The notes beneath the pieces were generated by a model. That model saw only the letters and a list, made by a program, of their open reading frames with translations. It did no database searches and had not been told where the DNA came from. Below are positions 42,085 to 50,736 of a stretch of DNA of 64,000 nucleotides, one piece after another; within the stretch, counting starts at the first letter, position 1, and the number at the start of each line of letters is the position of its first letter. The position numbers and the translations under genes were made by a program. The stretch comes from Amycolatopsis nalaikhensis (lineage in GTDB: Bacteria > Actinomycetota > Actinomycetes > Mycobacteriales > Pseudonocardiaceae), in assembly GCF_030264295.1 (NCBI RefSeq), contig NZ_CP127173.1, positions 813,501 to 877,500 on the forward strand. The letters run 5' to 3'.

Positions 42085-42372
42085 ATGAGTGTAGTCACCG
42101 TCACGATCACCGATGGACAAGCACGACGTATCGCCTCTGAGTGGCACGGAGGTATGTCGTCCGCGCTGTGTTCCCTCGCATCATCGGGCGCGATTGACCT
42201 TGACCGTGTGCGGGACGAAATCTCCCGCAAACTGTGGCAATTGGACGTCGGAGAAGTCCGACGCGAATTGCTCGCCCTGGACAAATACGTACGAACGGCC
42301 GGCGAACGTTCCACGCAAACGGGATGGTCCCGCTTGTGGGACGACTCGCCGGTGAGCGTGGATCACACCTAA
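42085..42372 (+). CDS. Small helical protein of unknown function
   Basis: The 95-residue product (ATG 42085, 14 bp after the previous stop) is largely helical: ITDGQARRIASEWHGG, then LDRVRDEISRKLWQLDVGEVRRELLALDKYV (two helices). No recognised motif. Its codon use resembles that of its neighbours in this series. Confidence 0.6.
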   Translation: MSVVTVTITDGQARRIASEWHGGMSSALCSLASSGAIDLDRVRDEISRKLWQLDVGEVRRELLALDKYVRTAGERSTQTGWSRLWDDSPVSVDHT

Positions 42373-42387
42373 AGGACTGAGTAGAAA

Positions 42388-43203
42388 ATGCCTGCCCCCA
42401 GCGATCACCCATGGTTCCGGGCGCACCCTGTGAGCCACGAAAACATCGTGTGGCACTGGGAACAGGCCACACCCGACGAAATCGCGCAAGGAATGCGCTG
42501 GTATGCCGACGCGCATCACGTGGCAACCGCCATCGCCAACGGTGACGCACATCTCGGCGCCGGAATGCTCGCGATTTACTCACCACAACAGGGATGGATC
42601 GGCAACGTCCTTAATGCCGCTCGCGTGCTCCGTGAACGCAAAGGAATCGGCGGACCTGGTTCCGGGATGTTCGCCACGACTGGCCAGAAAAACGCTGCTG
42701 ACCGGTTGCTCTCCGGTGAACGGTATGAGGACATCCTCAACGGTCCGAAAATCCGCGACTTTGCCCACCTGATCGAATTCGGCGGAGACCAAGATCCGGA
42801 CGCGCCGCGCGTAGTGATCGATCGGCACGCGCTGTCTGTGGCGCATGGTCGCGCGCTCACCTCCGACGAATACGACTCCGCGCCGGTCGACGGCTTCCGG
42901 CGCAAGGACGGCTCTGTCAACCGCCGGCACTACGACCACGTGGTGAGCCTCTACCGCCGAGCCGCGGAGCGGATCTCCGATCGCGTGGGTAAGCGGGTTT
43001 CGGCGCACCAGGCGCAAGCAGTGACGTGGTTAGTACGGCAACGGCTCAACCAGCAAGCCGAGCAACAGCGCGGCCCCACCCGACTGGACAGGGGACGCAA
43101 CCGGGCCCGCGCGAATTCTGAGCGCGCGTGGAACGACTTCCGAACCAACCATCTGCCCGGTCTCGCCAATTGCCCCGGCACGGGTTACCAGTCAGCCGCA
43201 TAA
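42388..43203 (+). CDS. Plasmid/phage-type protein of unknown function (DUF7178-like)
   Basis: The 271-residue protein starts at ATG 42388 (AAAGGACTG upstream). Conserved-looking parts are the N-terminal half, including IYSPQQGWIGNVLNAARVLRE and GIGGPGSGMFATTGQKNAADRLL, and a middle part with GEDI-like LNGPKIRDFAHLIE and VVIDRHALSVAHGR. I recall similar proteins from actinobacterial phages and plasmids (the DUF7178 type), where they have been linked to nucleic-acid handling only by context. The C-terminal third is basic (RGRNRARANSERAW). Confidence 0.6.
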   Translation: MPAPSDHPWFRAHPVSHENIVWHWEQATPDEIAQGMRWYADAHHVATAIANGDAHLGAGMLAIYSPQQGWIGNVLNAARVLRERKGIGGPGSGMFATTGQKNAADRLLSGERYEDILNGPKIRDFAHLIEFGGDQDPDAPRVVIDRHALSVAHGRALTSDEYDSAPVDGFRRKDGSVNRRHYDHVVSLYRRAAERISDRVGKRVSAHQAQAVTWLVRQRLNQQAEQQRGPTRLDRGRNRARANSERAWNDFRTNHLPGLANCPGTGYQSAA

Positions 43204-43239
43204 ACACATCGAACGGGCCAACGCAGAAAGGACGAGATC

Positions 43240-43476
43240 ATGACCGAGATGGAATTCTTCATCGAATACGAGATTCGCCCCGATCCGGGAATTCCTGGTC
43301 GCGGAGTCGAGATCTGGAAGCGAAACAGCGGGTATTTCGGTGCGATTCGCATCGTCAACCACGACGACTACGTAGCGGAAGTTCCGGCCGAACAGGGAAT
43401 CGGTCGGCGTTCGCTCGGTGTCCGGCGCTCGTTCGATGGCGCGTTCAAGCTGCTACGCGCTCACTTGTCCGCTTGA
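43240..43476 (+). CDS. 78-residue protein of unknown function
   Basis: ATG 43240 follows AAAGGACGAG. The product is a mixed alpha/beta small domain (EFFIEYEIRPDPGIPGRGVEI, FGAIRIVNHDDYVAEV, FDGAFKLLRAHL). No motif recognised. It belongs to the closely spaced plus-strand series. Confidence 0.6.
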   Translation: MTEMEFFIEYEIRPDPGIPGRGVEIWKRNSGYFGAIRIVNHDDYVAEVPAEQGIGRRSLGVRRSFDGAFKLLRAHLSA

Positions 43477-43515
43477 CCGGTCAGCGGTCCATCCAAACGG
43501 AAAGGAAGGGCAGGT

Positions 43516-43869
43516 ATGCCTAGCTACAGGCTCACAATCGACGCACGTCGTTCTGACTCGCTGTCGTACGAGTGGCGCACCTTTTACCGGTACGTGCAGG
43601 CGGACACGGCAAGCCAAGCGCGCGGATCGATCGGCAACCGATCGGTGGTCAACCCATCGGACGGCGCGTGGTTTGACGAGTGGACCATCACGGCCACGCG
43701 CAAGGTCACGCGCTACGAGGTCGTGACAACGGATAGCCATGCGTGGCATTCGCGCGGCATCACGGGCATCACGGTGTTCTACAGCAAGCGCGAGGCCAAC
43801 AGTTACCTCGCGCGCACGCTCACGGGCTGCAAGCCCAATCAAGGCGCGTTCCTGCGCACGGTGAAGTGA
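43516..43869 (+). CDS. 117-residue protein of unknown function
   Basis: ATG 43516 lies behind AAAGGAAGGG. The product has beta-rich segments with many aromatic residues (LSYEWRTFYRYVQAD, AWFDEWTITATRKVTRYEVV, ITVFYSKREANSYLARTL). No known domain. Its spacing and Shine-Dalgarno match the rest of the series. Confidence 0.6.
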   Translation: MPSYRLTIDARRSDSLSYEWRTFYRYVQADTASQARGSIGNRSVVNPSDGAWFDEWTITATRKVTRYEVVTTDSHAWHSRGITGITVFYSKREANSYLARTLTGCKPNQGAFLRTVK

Positions 43870-43951
43870 ATCCAGCGCCATCGGTACAGCACGCGTGTTG
43901 ATTCGCGTGCCGTGCCGTAACCGCTGGGACACGACGGAAACGGAGACTCAA

Positions 43952-44173
43952 GTGTGGTACTCGCACGTGTGGAAACAGGACGACACCCTGATCGTGGTCA
44001 CCACGGAAGGGGCACAGCTTCGCGGCCTCTCTCAGACGGCCGGCCGACTGGCGCGCAAGTGGGCACGCGAAAACGGCGCGGAAGTTGTCGAGCGCGTGAG
44101 CGTGAGCACCAGCGCCACCTACGGCTTCACCGCGCAAGTGAAAGCGCGATACCGCATTCGGAGCGTGAGCTAG
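43952..44173 (+). CDS. 73-residue protein of unknown function
   Basis: GTG 43952 was chosen because GGAGA lies five bases upstream; a longer frame from 43895 lacks such a site. The product has a two-strand start (WYSHVWKQDDTLIVVTTEG) and an amphipathic helix (GLSQTAGRLARKWARENGAE). No motif recognised. Confidence 0.5.
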   Translation: MWYSHVWKQDDTLIVVTTEGAQLRGLSQTAGRLARKWARENGAEVVERVSVSTSATYGFTAQVKARYRIRSVS

Positions 44174-44298
44174 CACCATCGTGCGGCACAAAGGATTGGA
44201 CAGCGCGTAATGGTTGCAACGGTTCTCGTTGTGGATTGTTCGACTCATCCGCGCGCACGCCAGAGAAAGTATCACCTCGCAAGTAAAGGAGTTCGGTC

Positions 44299-44868
44299 AT
44301 GTTTGTGTATGGCGTGTCTATCAGCGATGTTCAGAGTGTCGTTCGCGACGTGTCCGACTCCCTGTATGACGGGAATCTGACCGTTCGGACCGGAGAGGAC
44401 CGCAGCAACCGCGCGGGCCCCCGCGCGAGGTTCACCCTGCGGACGCTCAACAGCGCGGGCGCGGGTGCCAAGGGCAGCGCGTCCTGGTCGGGCAGCGGCA
44501 CCGGCCCCAACGGGCGACGACGCACGATTTCCGCGTGCTGGCACGCGCACTACGACGTGTTGGCGGAGCTGTTCGCCCGGTTCCCGCACGCACGGGTCGT
44601 GACGGCTATCGCCACCTACACGGCGCCGACGTTCCATGACCGTGCTCTGGCGACTGCCTCACTCAATGTCGGTTGCCAACTGTGGCCGGTCACTGCGCCG
44701 GAATGCTGCGAGTGCGACCACTCCGTCTACACCGACCGCGTCGACTCGCCCGACTACATGCCCAGCGTGGACGCCATGCGGCCGAGTTCCGACGTCGAGT
44801 ACTTCCTCGACCAGCTTGACCGCGTTCTCGCCGAGTCCACCTCCCGTGAAAGCGAGCTCGTGTCATGA
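44299..44868 (+). CDS. 189-residue protein with a Cys/His cluster
   Basis: ATG 44299 follows AAAGGAG. The N-terminal ~110 residues form an alpha/beta domain (VYGVSISDVQSVVRDVSDSLYD, ARFTLRTLNSAGAGAKGSASWSG). Then comes APECCECDHSVYTD, which could bind a metal, and an acidic C-terminal helix. The product is otherwise unrecognised and typical of phage/plasmid accessory proteins. It overlaps the next gene (ATGA). Confidence 0.6.
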   Translation: MFVYGVSISDVQSVVRDVSDSLYDGNLTVRTGEDRSNRAGPRARFTLRTLNSAGAGAKGSASWSGSGTGPNGRRRTISACWHAHYDVLAELFARFPHARVVTAIATYTAPTFHDRALATASLNVGCQLWPVTAPECCECDHSVYTDRVDSPDYMPSVDAMRPSSDVEYFLDQLDRVLAESTSRESELVS

Positions 44869-45743
44869 CTGCGCACTACCCGACCGAGTCCGACGCGCTG
44901 CGCGCGGCTCGTGCGGATGCTGACTCCGAACGCGCACGCGCCGATGCCGCGGAAGGGGTGAGCTGGCTGCAAGCGGCCAGCCTCGCCGAGTTGGCGGGCC
45001 TGGCCGAGGATGTGCGGTGTCTGGTTGCGGATCTCACCGACGACGCGCACAGCTCCCAGCCGATCCCACCGGACCGGCTGCGCCGGTTCACGGCCCAGCT
45101 CAACGAGCGCGCGGACACCCTGTCCCGCGCGGCGCGCGGTTACGCGGACGCTCGGGCGACCGACATGGCCTACCCGAGCATCCATGCCGATCTCGACGCG
45201 TACGGATGGACACCCCGTCCGGACCGGGACCTGGACGGCACGTTGCCGCCGATCCCGATCACGGAACTGTCCGACCGGCGGGGCTACCGGCGCGGCTGGC
45301 AGCGTGGCGCGGAGTGGATCACCCTGTGGTTCACCGGGCCCCATGGGCTGGCTTACGCCGATTCGAGCCGGTACGGCCGGCTGTTCGAGGCGCGCGAGGT
45401 CCGCGCTGTGATCACCTCCCCGCCACACGGTGCCGCAGACCAGGATGAGCCGGTCACTACGCGACCGGCGACGTCCGCGATCCCGTTCGATGCCACGTTC
45501 GAGCAGGTGGCCGAGCACATGCGCGCGGCCGGCTGGGGTTCCCCGGCCGAGGTCTACCGCTGCGACGCACGCGGGAAGCGCCGGGCGAACGGCAGCCGGA
45601 CCTGTGCGGTGTGGCGCCGGCCGAGCAATTCCGCCGCCCAGCTCTCCGTCTGGGGACGCCAGGGCGAACCCGCGCAGGTCCGGTACTGGGGAGGCCCGGT
45701 CGTCGATCTGGCCACCCTGTCGCGGATCACCGAATCCCGCTGA
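44865..45743 (+). CDS. 292-residue protein of unknown function
   Basis: The protein begins with a long charged helix (LRAARADADSERARADAAEG ...), then a helical region and a C-terminal alpha/beta part with Trp/Arg-rich segments (RGYRRGWQRGAEWITLWF, HMRAAGWGSPAEVYRC, RYWGGPVVDLATLSRI). The Trp/Arg-rich pieces recall nucleic-acid-handling proteins of mobile elements, but no named domain is clear. It is coupled to the upstream gene and followed by a strong hairpin at 45804-45838. Confidence 0.6.
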   Translation: MTAHYPTESDALRAARADADSERARADAAEGVSWLQAASLAELAGLAEDVRCLVADLTDDAHSSQPIPPDRLRRFTAQLNERADTLSRAARGYADARATDMAYPSIHADLDAYGWTPRPDRDLDGTLPPIPITELSDRRGYRRGWQRGAEWITLWFTGPHGLAYADSSRYGRLFEAREVRAVITSPPHGAADQDEPVTTRPATSAIPFDATFEQVAEHMRAAGWGSPAEVYRCDARGKRRANGSRTCAVWRRPSNSAAQLSVWGRQGEPAQVRYWGGPVVDLATLSRITESR

Positions 45744-45803
45744 GCCGACACCAGTGGATCACCATCCGGCGCGTCCGAAGCGGCCGATTCGGACGCGCTC
45801 CCC

Positions 45804-45838
45804 GCCGGCCGACCGTTCCCTGTGGACGGTCGGCCGGC
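45804..45838 (+). terminator. Perfect 13-bp hairpin after the 45.7-kb gene
   Basis: GCCGGCCGACCGT (45804-45816) and ACGGTCGGCCGGC (45826-45838) form a 13-bp perfect stem with a 9-base loop. It stands alone in the gap between two plus-strand genes, without a U-tract. A Rho-independent-type actinobacterial terminator is the simplest reading. Confidence 0.65.
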
Positions 45839-45894
45839 CCTGTCACCACCCCTCTTTCTCTGCCTGGCCACGACATCAGGAAAGGACACCGGCC

Positions 45895-46407
45895 ATGCCG
45901 ACCGATCGCACGTACAGCCTGCTGCTGACCCTCGACGACAACCACAGCGACCGCACGCGTCACCTGGTCGCCACGGTGGTCTCCGTCGACGAACAAGGCC
46001 ACCTGTACTCAGCCAGCGAGTACTGCTCGCCGGAGGAGGCAGCGCTGGCCGACTTCCGTATTACCGCCTTTCTCGACTCCTCGGAGGAACACGCCTGGGG
46101 CTTCTCCCACGGCTACCAGCCCTACCTGGTGGACCTCGACCGCGCGGAAACGATCGTCCGCACCCTGCGCAAGATCGCCAAGGGCCTGGACAAGGCCACC
46201 ACCGAGCAGGGGCACGTGACCGACTTCGCCGACTACCTGTTCCGGGTGGCCAAGATCCTGCGCATCCGCTCCTTCTACCTGCGCAACTCCGACCGTCGCC
46301 GCGAGATCACCGGCCAGATGTTTTCCCAGGTCGACGCGACCAGCGTTCAGCACTGGGTCCGCGAACAGGAACAGCAGTACGCCAAGCAACCCGCTCACGC
46401 CGGCTGA
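45895..46407 (+). CDS. 170-residue protein of unknown function
   Basis: ATG 45895 follows AGGAAAGGAC. The product is mainly alpha/beta with a helical second half (LDRAETIVRTLRKIAKGLDKATTEQGH, DYLFRVAKILRIRSFYLRN). No known motif. It is the first gene after the hairpin at 45804-45838 and probably begins a new transcript. Confidence 0.6.
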   Translation: MPTDRTYSLLLTLDDNHSDRTRHLVATVVSVDEQGHLYSASEYCSPEEAALADFRITAFLDSSEEHAWGFSHGYQPYLVDLDRAETIVRTLRKIAKGLDKATTEQGHVTDFADYLFRVAKILRIRSFYLRNSDRRREITGQMFSQVDATSVQHWVREQEQQYAKQPAHAG

Positions 46408-46460
46408 GCCACCCCGGCGCTCGATTCACCGCGACCGTCCACACAGCACTGGAGCACGCC

Positions 46461-47045
46461 ATGACCACGCTCACGCTCGCCCACACGATCGCCGGCCACC
46501 TCGGGCAGGGCTGGCACGCCTACACCGGCAAGGCCGCCGACGGCTCGGAGGCGCATCTGGCCGGCCCGAACGATCAGGTCCTCGACCTGTTCGACGGCAC
46601 CAGCACCGGCCGCAAGGCCGACCAGGGCCGCCTGATCATCACCGGCTACCTCGGCTTCCTGCGCAACCACGTCCCGACCGGCATGCAGCGCGACCACACG
46701 ATCACCGTCGACGAGGCCAAGCCACCGGACAGGATCGCCCGCGAGATCCAGCGCCGCCTGCTGCCGAACTACCAGGCCGCCCTGTCCGCCGCCTGGGACG
46801 CCAAGCACGCCAGCGACGCCACCGCCGCCGCCCGCGAACAGCTCGCCGCGACCGTGGCCGCGAGCCTGGGCGTGCAGCGCGACGAGCCGGACACCGATTT
46901 CCACTTCGGCACGGTCGACGCAGGCGTCCACGGACGCGTGTCCGTGCGGCCCGGCACCTCCGACTCCGTGTTCACCGTCCACGTCCCGCACGACCGCGTG
47001 GCCGAGTTCGCCCGGCTGCTCACCACCTTCGGGCGCCAGCACTGA
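46461..47045 (+). CDS. 194-residue protein of unknown function
   Basis: ATG 46461. The first ~100 residues include an alpha/beta segment (AHTIAGHLGQGWHAYTGKAADG, RLIITGYLGFLRN). The rest has a helical region (ATAAAREQLAATVAASLGV) and a beta-rich end. Its overall plan looks like a small adaptor. The family is not recognised. Confidence 0.6.
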   Translation: MTTLTLAHTIAGHLGQGWHAYTGKAADGSEAHLAGPNDQVLDLFDGTSTGRKADQGRLIITGYLGFLRNHVPTGMQRDHTITVDEAKPPDRIAREIQRRLLPNYQAALSAAWDAKHASDATAAAREQLAATVAASLGVQRDEPDTDFHFGTVDAGVHGRVSVRPGTSDSVFTVHVPHDRVAEFARLLTTFGRQH

Positions 47046-47207
47046 TCGACCCCTGGCTCGGCCGCCCACCAACCGCGTGGCCGCGCCAAGCCCTGGACAC
47101 AGGTGACCACCGGCCTTCGCTCACCTCCCCATTCCCGTCCGCCGGCCCCGGCGGGCGCTCGTGCGCGCATCCGTTCAACCACCCGGCCTGAGAGGACCGA
47201 TACCGCC

Positions 47208-47801
47208 ATGACCACCACCCGCACAGCCGCCGCCATGGCGGACGTTCTGGACTGCGGCCACCCCGCCACCCCGGACACCAGCGGCACCGGAGCGACCGGC
47301 TACGCCATCGACCCCGCCACCGACGCCACGAGGTGCTACCCGTGCTCGGACGAACGCGAACGCGAGGCCATGACCCGCGCGAACACGTTCGTCGCCTACG
47401 TGTCCACCGACGGCCGGACGCTGACCACCTGGCCCGGTGGGCACCTGGCCACGATCGACCCCGCCGACGCCCACCAGCACGGCCAGCGCATCTACACCCC
47501 GTCCGGCGGACGGTGGACCCGCTACGTCTGGCACGCCACCGACGTCGACGGAGGCCGCTGGGGCGGCGTCAACGGCGGGCCCGGCCTGGTCATCCGCATG
47601 CGCCGGCTGCGCGTGTGCACCTGGCAAACCGAGGTCGGCAACGGCCGCAGCTCGCGCTACTGCCACCGCCGCGCCACCCACGCCGGCCGCGGCGGAGCCT
47701 TCGACCTCTACTGCCGCACCCACGCCCGCCAGGTCTTCGACCTCTACGGCTGGACCACAACCGCCCTGCCACCCCGCGCGCTCGCGCCCGTCACCGCGTG
47801 A
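47208..47801 (+). CDS. 197-residue Cys/His-rich protein of unknown function
   Basis: ATG 47208. Several Cys/His pairs are visible: LDCGHPATPD and CYPCSDE near residues 15-50, and later CTWQTEVG, RYCHRRATH and LYCRTHARQVFDLYG, which together look like one or two zinc-binding sites. Such compact zinc proteins are common in actinophage and plasmid gene series. The function is unknown. Confidence 0.6.
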   Translation: MTTTRTAAAMADVLDCGHPATPDTSGTGATGYAIDPATDATRCYPCSDEREREAMTRANTFVAYVSTDGRTLTTWPGGHLATIDPADAHQHGQRIYTPSGGRWTRYVWHATDVDGGRWGGVNGGPGLVIRMRRLRVCTWQTEVGNGRSSRYCHRRATHAGRGGAFDLYCRTHARQVFDLYGWTTTALPPRALAPVTA

Positions 47802-47848
47802 ACCGCGCCACCTGGCCCGAACCCGTACCTGATCCGAGGTGAACGCCC

Positions 47849-48655
47849 ATGCCTATCGACGACCCCACAACCGCAACCCCCTCCGAGATCGACGAAGAGC
47901 TCGCCCGGCTCGACATCGAGCACGCCAAGGCCAACGACACCCTCACCGCGCTCACGGCCCGCGTCCAGCGCCTGGTGAACGACGGCATGGCCGAGTACGC
48001 GACCGAGTTGCGGCCCCGGATCGAGCAGGCCCGCCAGACCATCGCCGAGTGCGAGGCCGCCGCGCGCCCCCTCGATGCGGAGTTCGAACGCCGGGGCGGC
48101 TGGACCCGCGCCTGGCTGGTCCTCAACACCGGTGGCCACGTGCACCGCACTACCGCCTGCCGCACCTGTTTCCCGTCCACCCGGTTCGCCTGGCTCACCC
48201 AGCTCTCCGGGCACGACGAGGCGGAGATCGTCGAGCAGGCCGGCGAGGCCGCGTGCACCGAGTGCTACCCCAGCGCGCCGGTCGACGTCCGCAAGCGGCC
48301 CAGCCGGATCAAGACACCGGAGCAGCTCGCGCGGGAAGCGGAGAAGGCCGAACGCGCGAAGGCCAAGGCCGCGAAAGCGATCACCGCACCGGACGGAACC
48401 CCGTTGCGCACCAGGGGATACGGCCAGATCGAGACCGAGTTCACGGCTCGCCGCTCCTACGCGGACGCGCTGGCCTACGCCCGGCACCTGTCCAGGGCCG
48501 ACATCGCTCGGCACCGGGACACCATCGCCGACTACCGCGAGGACGCCCAGCTCATTCTGGCCGCCCTGGCCGCGAAGCACGGGCGGACCGAGGACGACCT
48601 ACGCACCGAACTGGCGCCCAAGGTCGAATCCCGGTGGAAGCGCGAATACAAGTAG
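47849..48655 (+). CDS. 268-residue coiled-coil/zinc protein of unknown function
   Basis: ATG 47849. Residues 10-80 form helices with heptad character (ARLDIEHAKANDTLTALTARVQRL). The middle has HRTTACRTCF and ACTECYP, two CxxC-type motifs about 37 residues apart that could bind zinc. A second charged helix (LAREAEKAERAKAKAAKA) precedes a helical end. Proteins with this order occur in actinobacterial mobile elements. Its role is unknown. Confidence 0.65.
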   Translation: MPIDDPTTATPSEIDEELARLDIEHAKANDTLTALTARVQRLVNDGMAEYATELRPRIEQARQTIAECEAAARPLDAEFERRGGWTRAWLVLNTGGHVHRTTACRTCFPSTRFAWLTQLSGHDEAEIVEQAGEAACTECYPSAPVDVRKRPSRIKTPEQLAREAEKAERAKAKAAKAITAPDGTPLRTRGYGQIETEFTARRSYADALAYARHLSRADIARHRDTIADYREDAQLILAALAAKHGRTEDDLRTELAPKVESRWKREYK

Positions 48656-48746
48656 CCGCACCAACGCCCGTTCCCCCTTGGCCTGTCCAGCGCACGCATC
48701 CTCCGCAGTTCTACGGAATCCCGCTCTCTTACGAAAGGCACTACCG

Positions 48747-49130
48747 ATGATTCTGGTTGAGACGCTGGAAGATCTGGTCCACAACTACCTCGAAGATCCC
48801 ACCCGTCCCGGCTCAACGGTCGGCAAGGTCAACGCGCAAGACCTCGTCGGCCACGTTGCACAGCACCTCACCGAGTTCGGCGTCGACGTCGGCTTTGCCG
48901 ACGGCTCCCGGCTCACCCTGGCGGGCACGACACTCCCGCCGCCGGAACCCCGGCGACACCGCCTTCCCCTGGTACTCCAGGAAAACGACGACGGCCACGT
49001 TCGCATCTACTGCGACAGCCGCGACTGCGTGTGGTCCTGGCCGCTCTACAAGAACGCACCGGCGCAGGCCAACGGTGACTCGATCACGAACGCCGTCCAG
49101 CACGCCCTCCGCCGACACGGCCACGCCTGA
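48747..49130 (+). CDS. 127-residue protein of unknown function
   Basis: ATG 48747 follows GAAAGG. It combines an N-terminal helix (LVETLEDLVHNYLED), a mixed middle and IYCDSRDCVWSWPL, with two Cys and two Trp close together. No recognised domain. It is followed by the strong hairpin at 49159-49199. Confidence 0.6.
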   Translation: MILVETLEDLVHNYLEDPTRPGSTVGKVNAQDLVGHVAQHLTEFGVDVGFADGSRLTLAGTTLPPPEPRRHRLPLVLQENDDGHVRIYCDSRDCVWSWPLYKNAPAQANGDSITNAVQHALRRHGHA

Positions 49131-49158
49131 CACACCACCCACCTCACCCAGACACAAG

Positions 49159-49199
49159 ACCGGCGCGATGCCTCCCCACAGCGAGGGCATCGCGCCGGT
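49159..49199 (+). terminator. Perfect 14-bp hairpin between two small genes
   Basis: ACCGGCGCGATGCC (49159-49172) and GGCATCGCGCCGGT (49186-49199) pair perfectly across a 13-base loop, and TTCTTGCT follows. This is the best terminator candidate in the series. Confidence 0.7.
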
Positions 49200-49236
49200 T
49201 CTTGCTCTCAACCGTTTTCGAAGGACACGAACCCTC

Positions 49237-49851
49237 ATGACTACCAACGACATTCGCGACGCGCGACAACTCATCGCCGAGATAAACCACCCCACCGAAC
49301 GCCCGCGCTGGGCGTGGTGGGCGCCCGGAGACGCCACCCGATACCACGTCACCCTGCTCAACGCCGCGCCCAGCGACGCGATGCTCGGCACGGCGCCGAT
49401 CGGAACGTTCCGTGCCCTCGTGATCACCATCGACCTGTACACCGATCGCCCGATCTCGATCGTGGTCCCGCGACCGACCAACGACGAAGACCGGTACACC
49501 GCCGAGGAATGGGTCTACCGCAAGTTCCCCGGCGGCTGGTGGCCCGGCATCCGACCACTGCTCGCCGCACTGGGCTGGACACCCAAAACCGACCGCGACA
49601 CCAGCTACCGCAGCACGGATCACCGAGACATCACCGCCGCGATTGCGCGTGACTGCAGCACAAGCACTCCCAGGACATCGGCCGAGCGCGTCATCGAGCT
49701 CCTCAACCAGTACGGCCAGGCCAAGTTCGGAGACGAATGGTGGCCCGGCAACGCCGATTCCTGGCTGGACCAAGCCGACGCTGACGAACTGGCCACGCTT
49801 CTGGACGAGTTCGATCACGGCTCACGCCAGAGCCGAAACTCGCTCCAGTAA
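49237..49851 (+). CDS. 204-residue protein of unknown function
   Basis: ATG 49237 behind AAGGACACG. The product is rich in Trp (RPRWAWWAPGDATRYHV, FPGGWWPGIRPLLAALGW) with an alpha/beta N-terminal half and an acidic helical C-terminus (DADELATLLDEFDHG). No known motif. The ~200 bp after it (49852-50061) contain fragments such as IRVPIDLDDTEPWLVRNAKDN in one frame, which may be the remnant of another small gene. Confidence 0.6.
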   Translation: MTTNDIRDARQLIAEINHPTERPRWAWWAPGDATRYHVTLLNAAPSDAMLGTAPIGTFRALVITIDLYTDRPISIVVPRPTNDEDRYTAEEWVYRKFPGGWWPGIRPLLAALGWTPKTDRDTSYRSTDHRDITAAIARDCSTSTPRTSAERVIELLNQYGQAKFGDEWWPGNADSWLDQADADELATLLDEFDHGSRQSRNSLQ

Positions 49852-50061
49852 CGAACACCGTCGTAGGCATCCACGTCGTCCTCTACCGATCGGACGGGCC
49901 GCCAGATCCGTGTCCCGATCGACCTCGACGACACCGAGCCCTGGCTTGTCCGCAATGCCAAGGACAACACCGCTCCCGTCCATGGATGCCGTAATCAGAT
50001 CACCGCAACTGTCCGCTCTGGACATCCGCATCTCTGCCTCTCGTCGATGAAGGGGTGACTC

Positions 50062-50516
50062 ATGCACACGTTGACCGCCGACACGCCGGACCTCGCCGCC
50101 TATGACGTCATCCTCGTCAATTCAAGCGGTGGCAAGGACTCGCAAGCCATGCTGGATGTGGTCTGCACGCTCGCGCAACGCGCAGGCGTACTCGACCGCG
50201 TGACCGTCCTGCACTGCGCGCTCGGGCACGTCGAATGGCCAGGAACCAGCGAGCTGGCGCGCACGCAGGCCGAGCACTACGGGGTGCGCTACGAAGAGCG
50301 CCACCGTGAGCAGGGCCTACTGCTCGACCAGGTTCGCCGCCGAGGTAAGTGGCCGTCGGCCTCGGCGCGCTACTGCACCTCGGACCAGAAGCGAGGCCCA
50401 GCAAGGAAGATCATCACGCAACTGGTCGCCGAGCTCGGCGATCTGGACCGTCCGGCCCACGTGTTGAACTGCATGGGCCTTCGCGCGGAGGAATCACGCG
50501 CCAGGCTACGGAAGTC
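50062..50516 (+). pseudogene. PAPS-reductase-like protein, 5' part, cut by the insertion
   Basis: From ATG 50062 the frame encodes VILVNSSGGKDSQAMLDVV, the PP-loop of PAPS reductase/ATP pyrophosphatase proteins, then CALGHVEWPGT, ARYCTSDQKRGP and NCMGLRAEES, the family order up to about residue 145. At 50515 the family sequence stops and unrelated codons follow until a stop at 50665-50667. The rest of the protein resumes in frame at 63,012. PAPS-reductase-like proteins of mobile elements often act in DNA modification or unknown sulfur/nucleotide chemistry rather than sulfate assimilation. The gene is not functional as it stands. Confidence 0.85.
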
Positions 50517-50670
50517 CGAGCAATGTTGCGCTGGCTGCATCACCGGGCGACGGGGATTGCCTGAAGAGCTGCCGCCTGACCGGTGCGGGTGGCGACCGAG
50601 TTCTATCACGTGTGCCCGTGTTGATCAATGCGTGGTCTGCGAACACAGCCAAGCTGGTGTAGTGTGAGCG

Positions 50671-50685
50671 CTATTGGTGCAATAG
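50671..50685. promoter_or_regulatory. Palindrome CTATTG-GTG-CAATAG upstream of the recombinase
   Basis: A perfect 6-bp inverted repeat with a 3-bp centre lies 52 bp before the recombinase start; GGTGCA is directly repeated across it (50676-50681 and 50685-50690). It may be the operator of the small HTH protein encoded downstream, or a recombinase site. Confidence 0.35.
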
Positions 50686-50736
50686 GTGCATCATCTTGAG
50701 GTAGTCTGCAACGGCTCTGGTTGCGGAGGGTGACGA

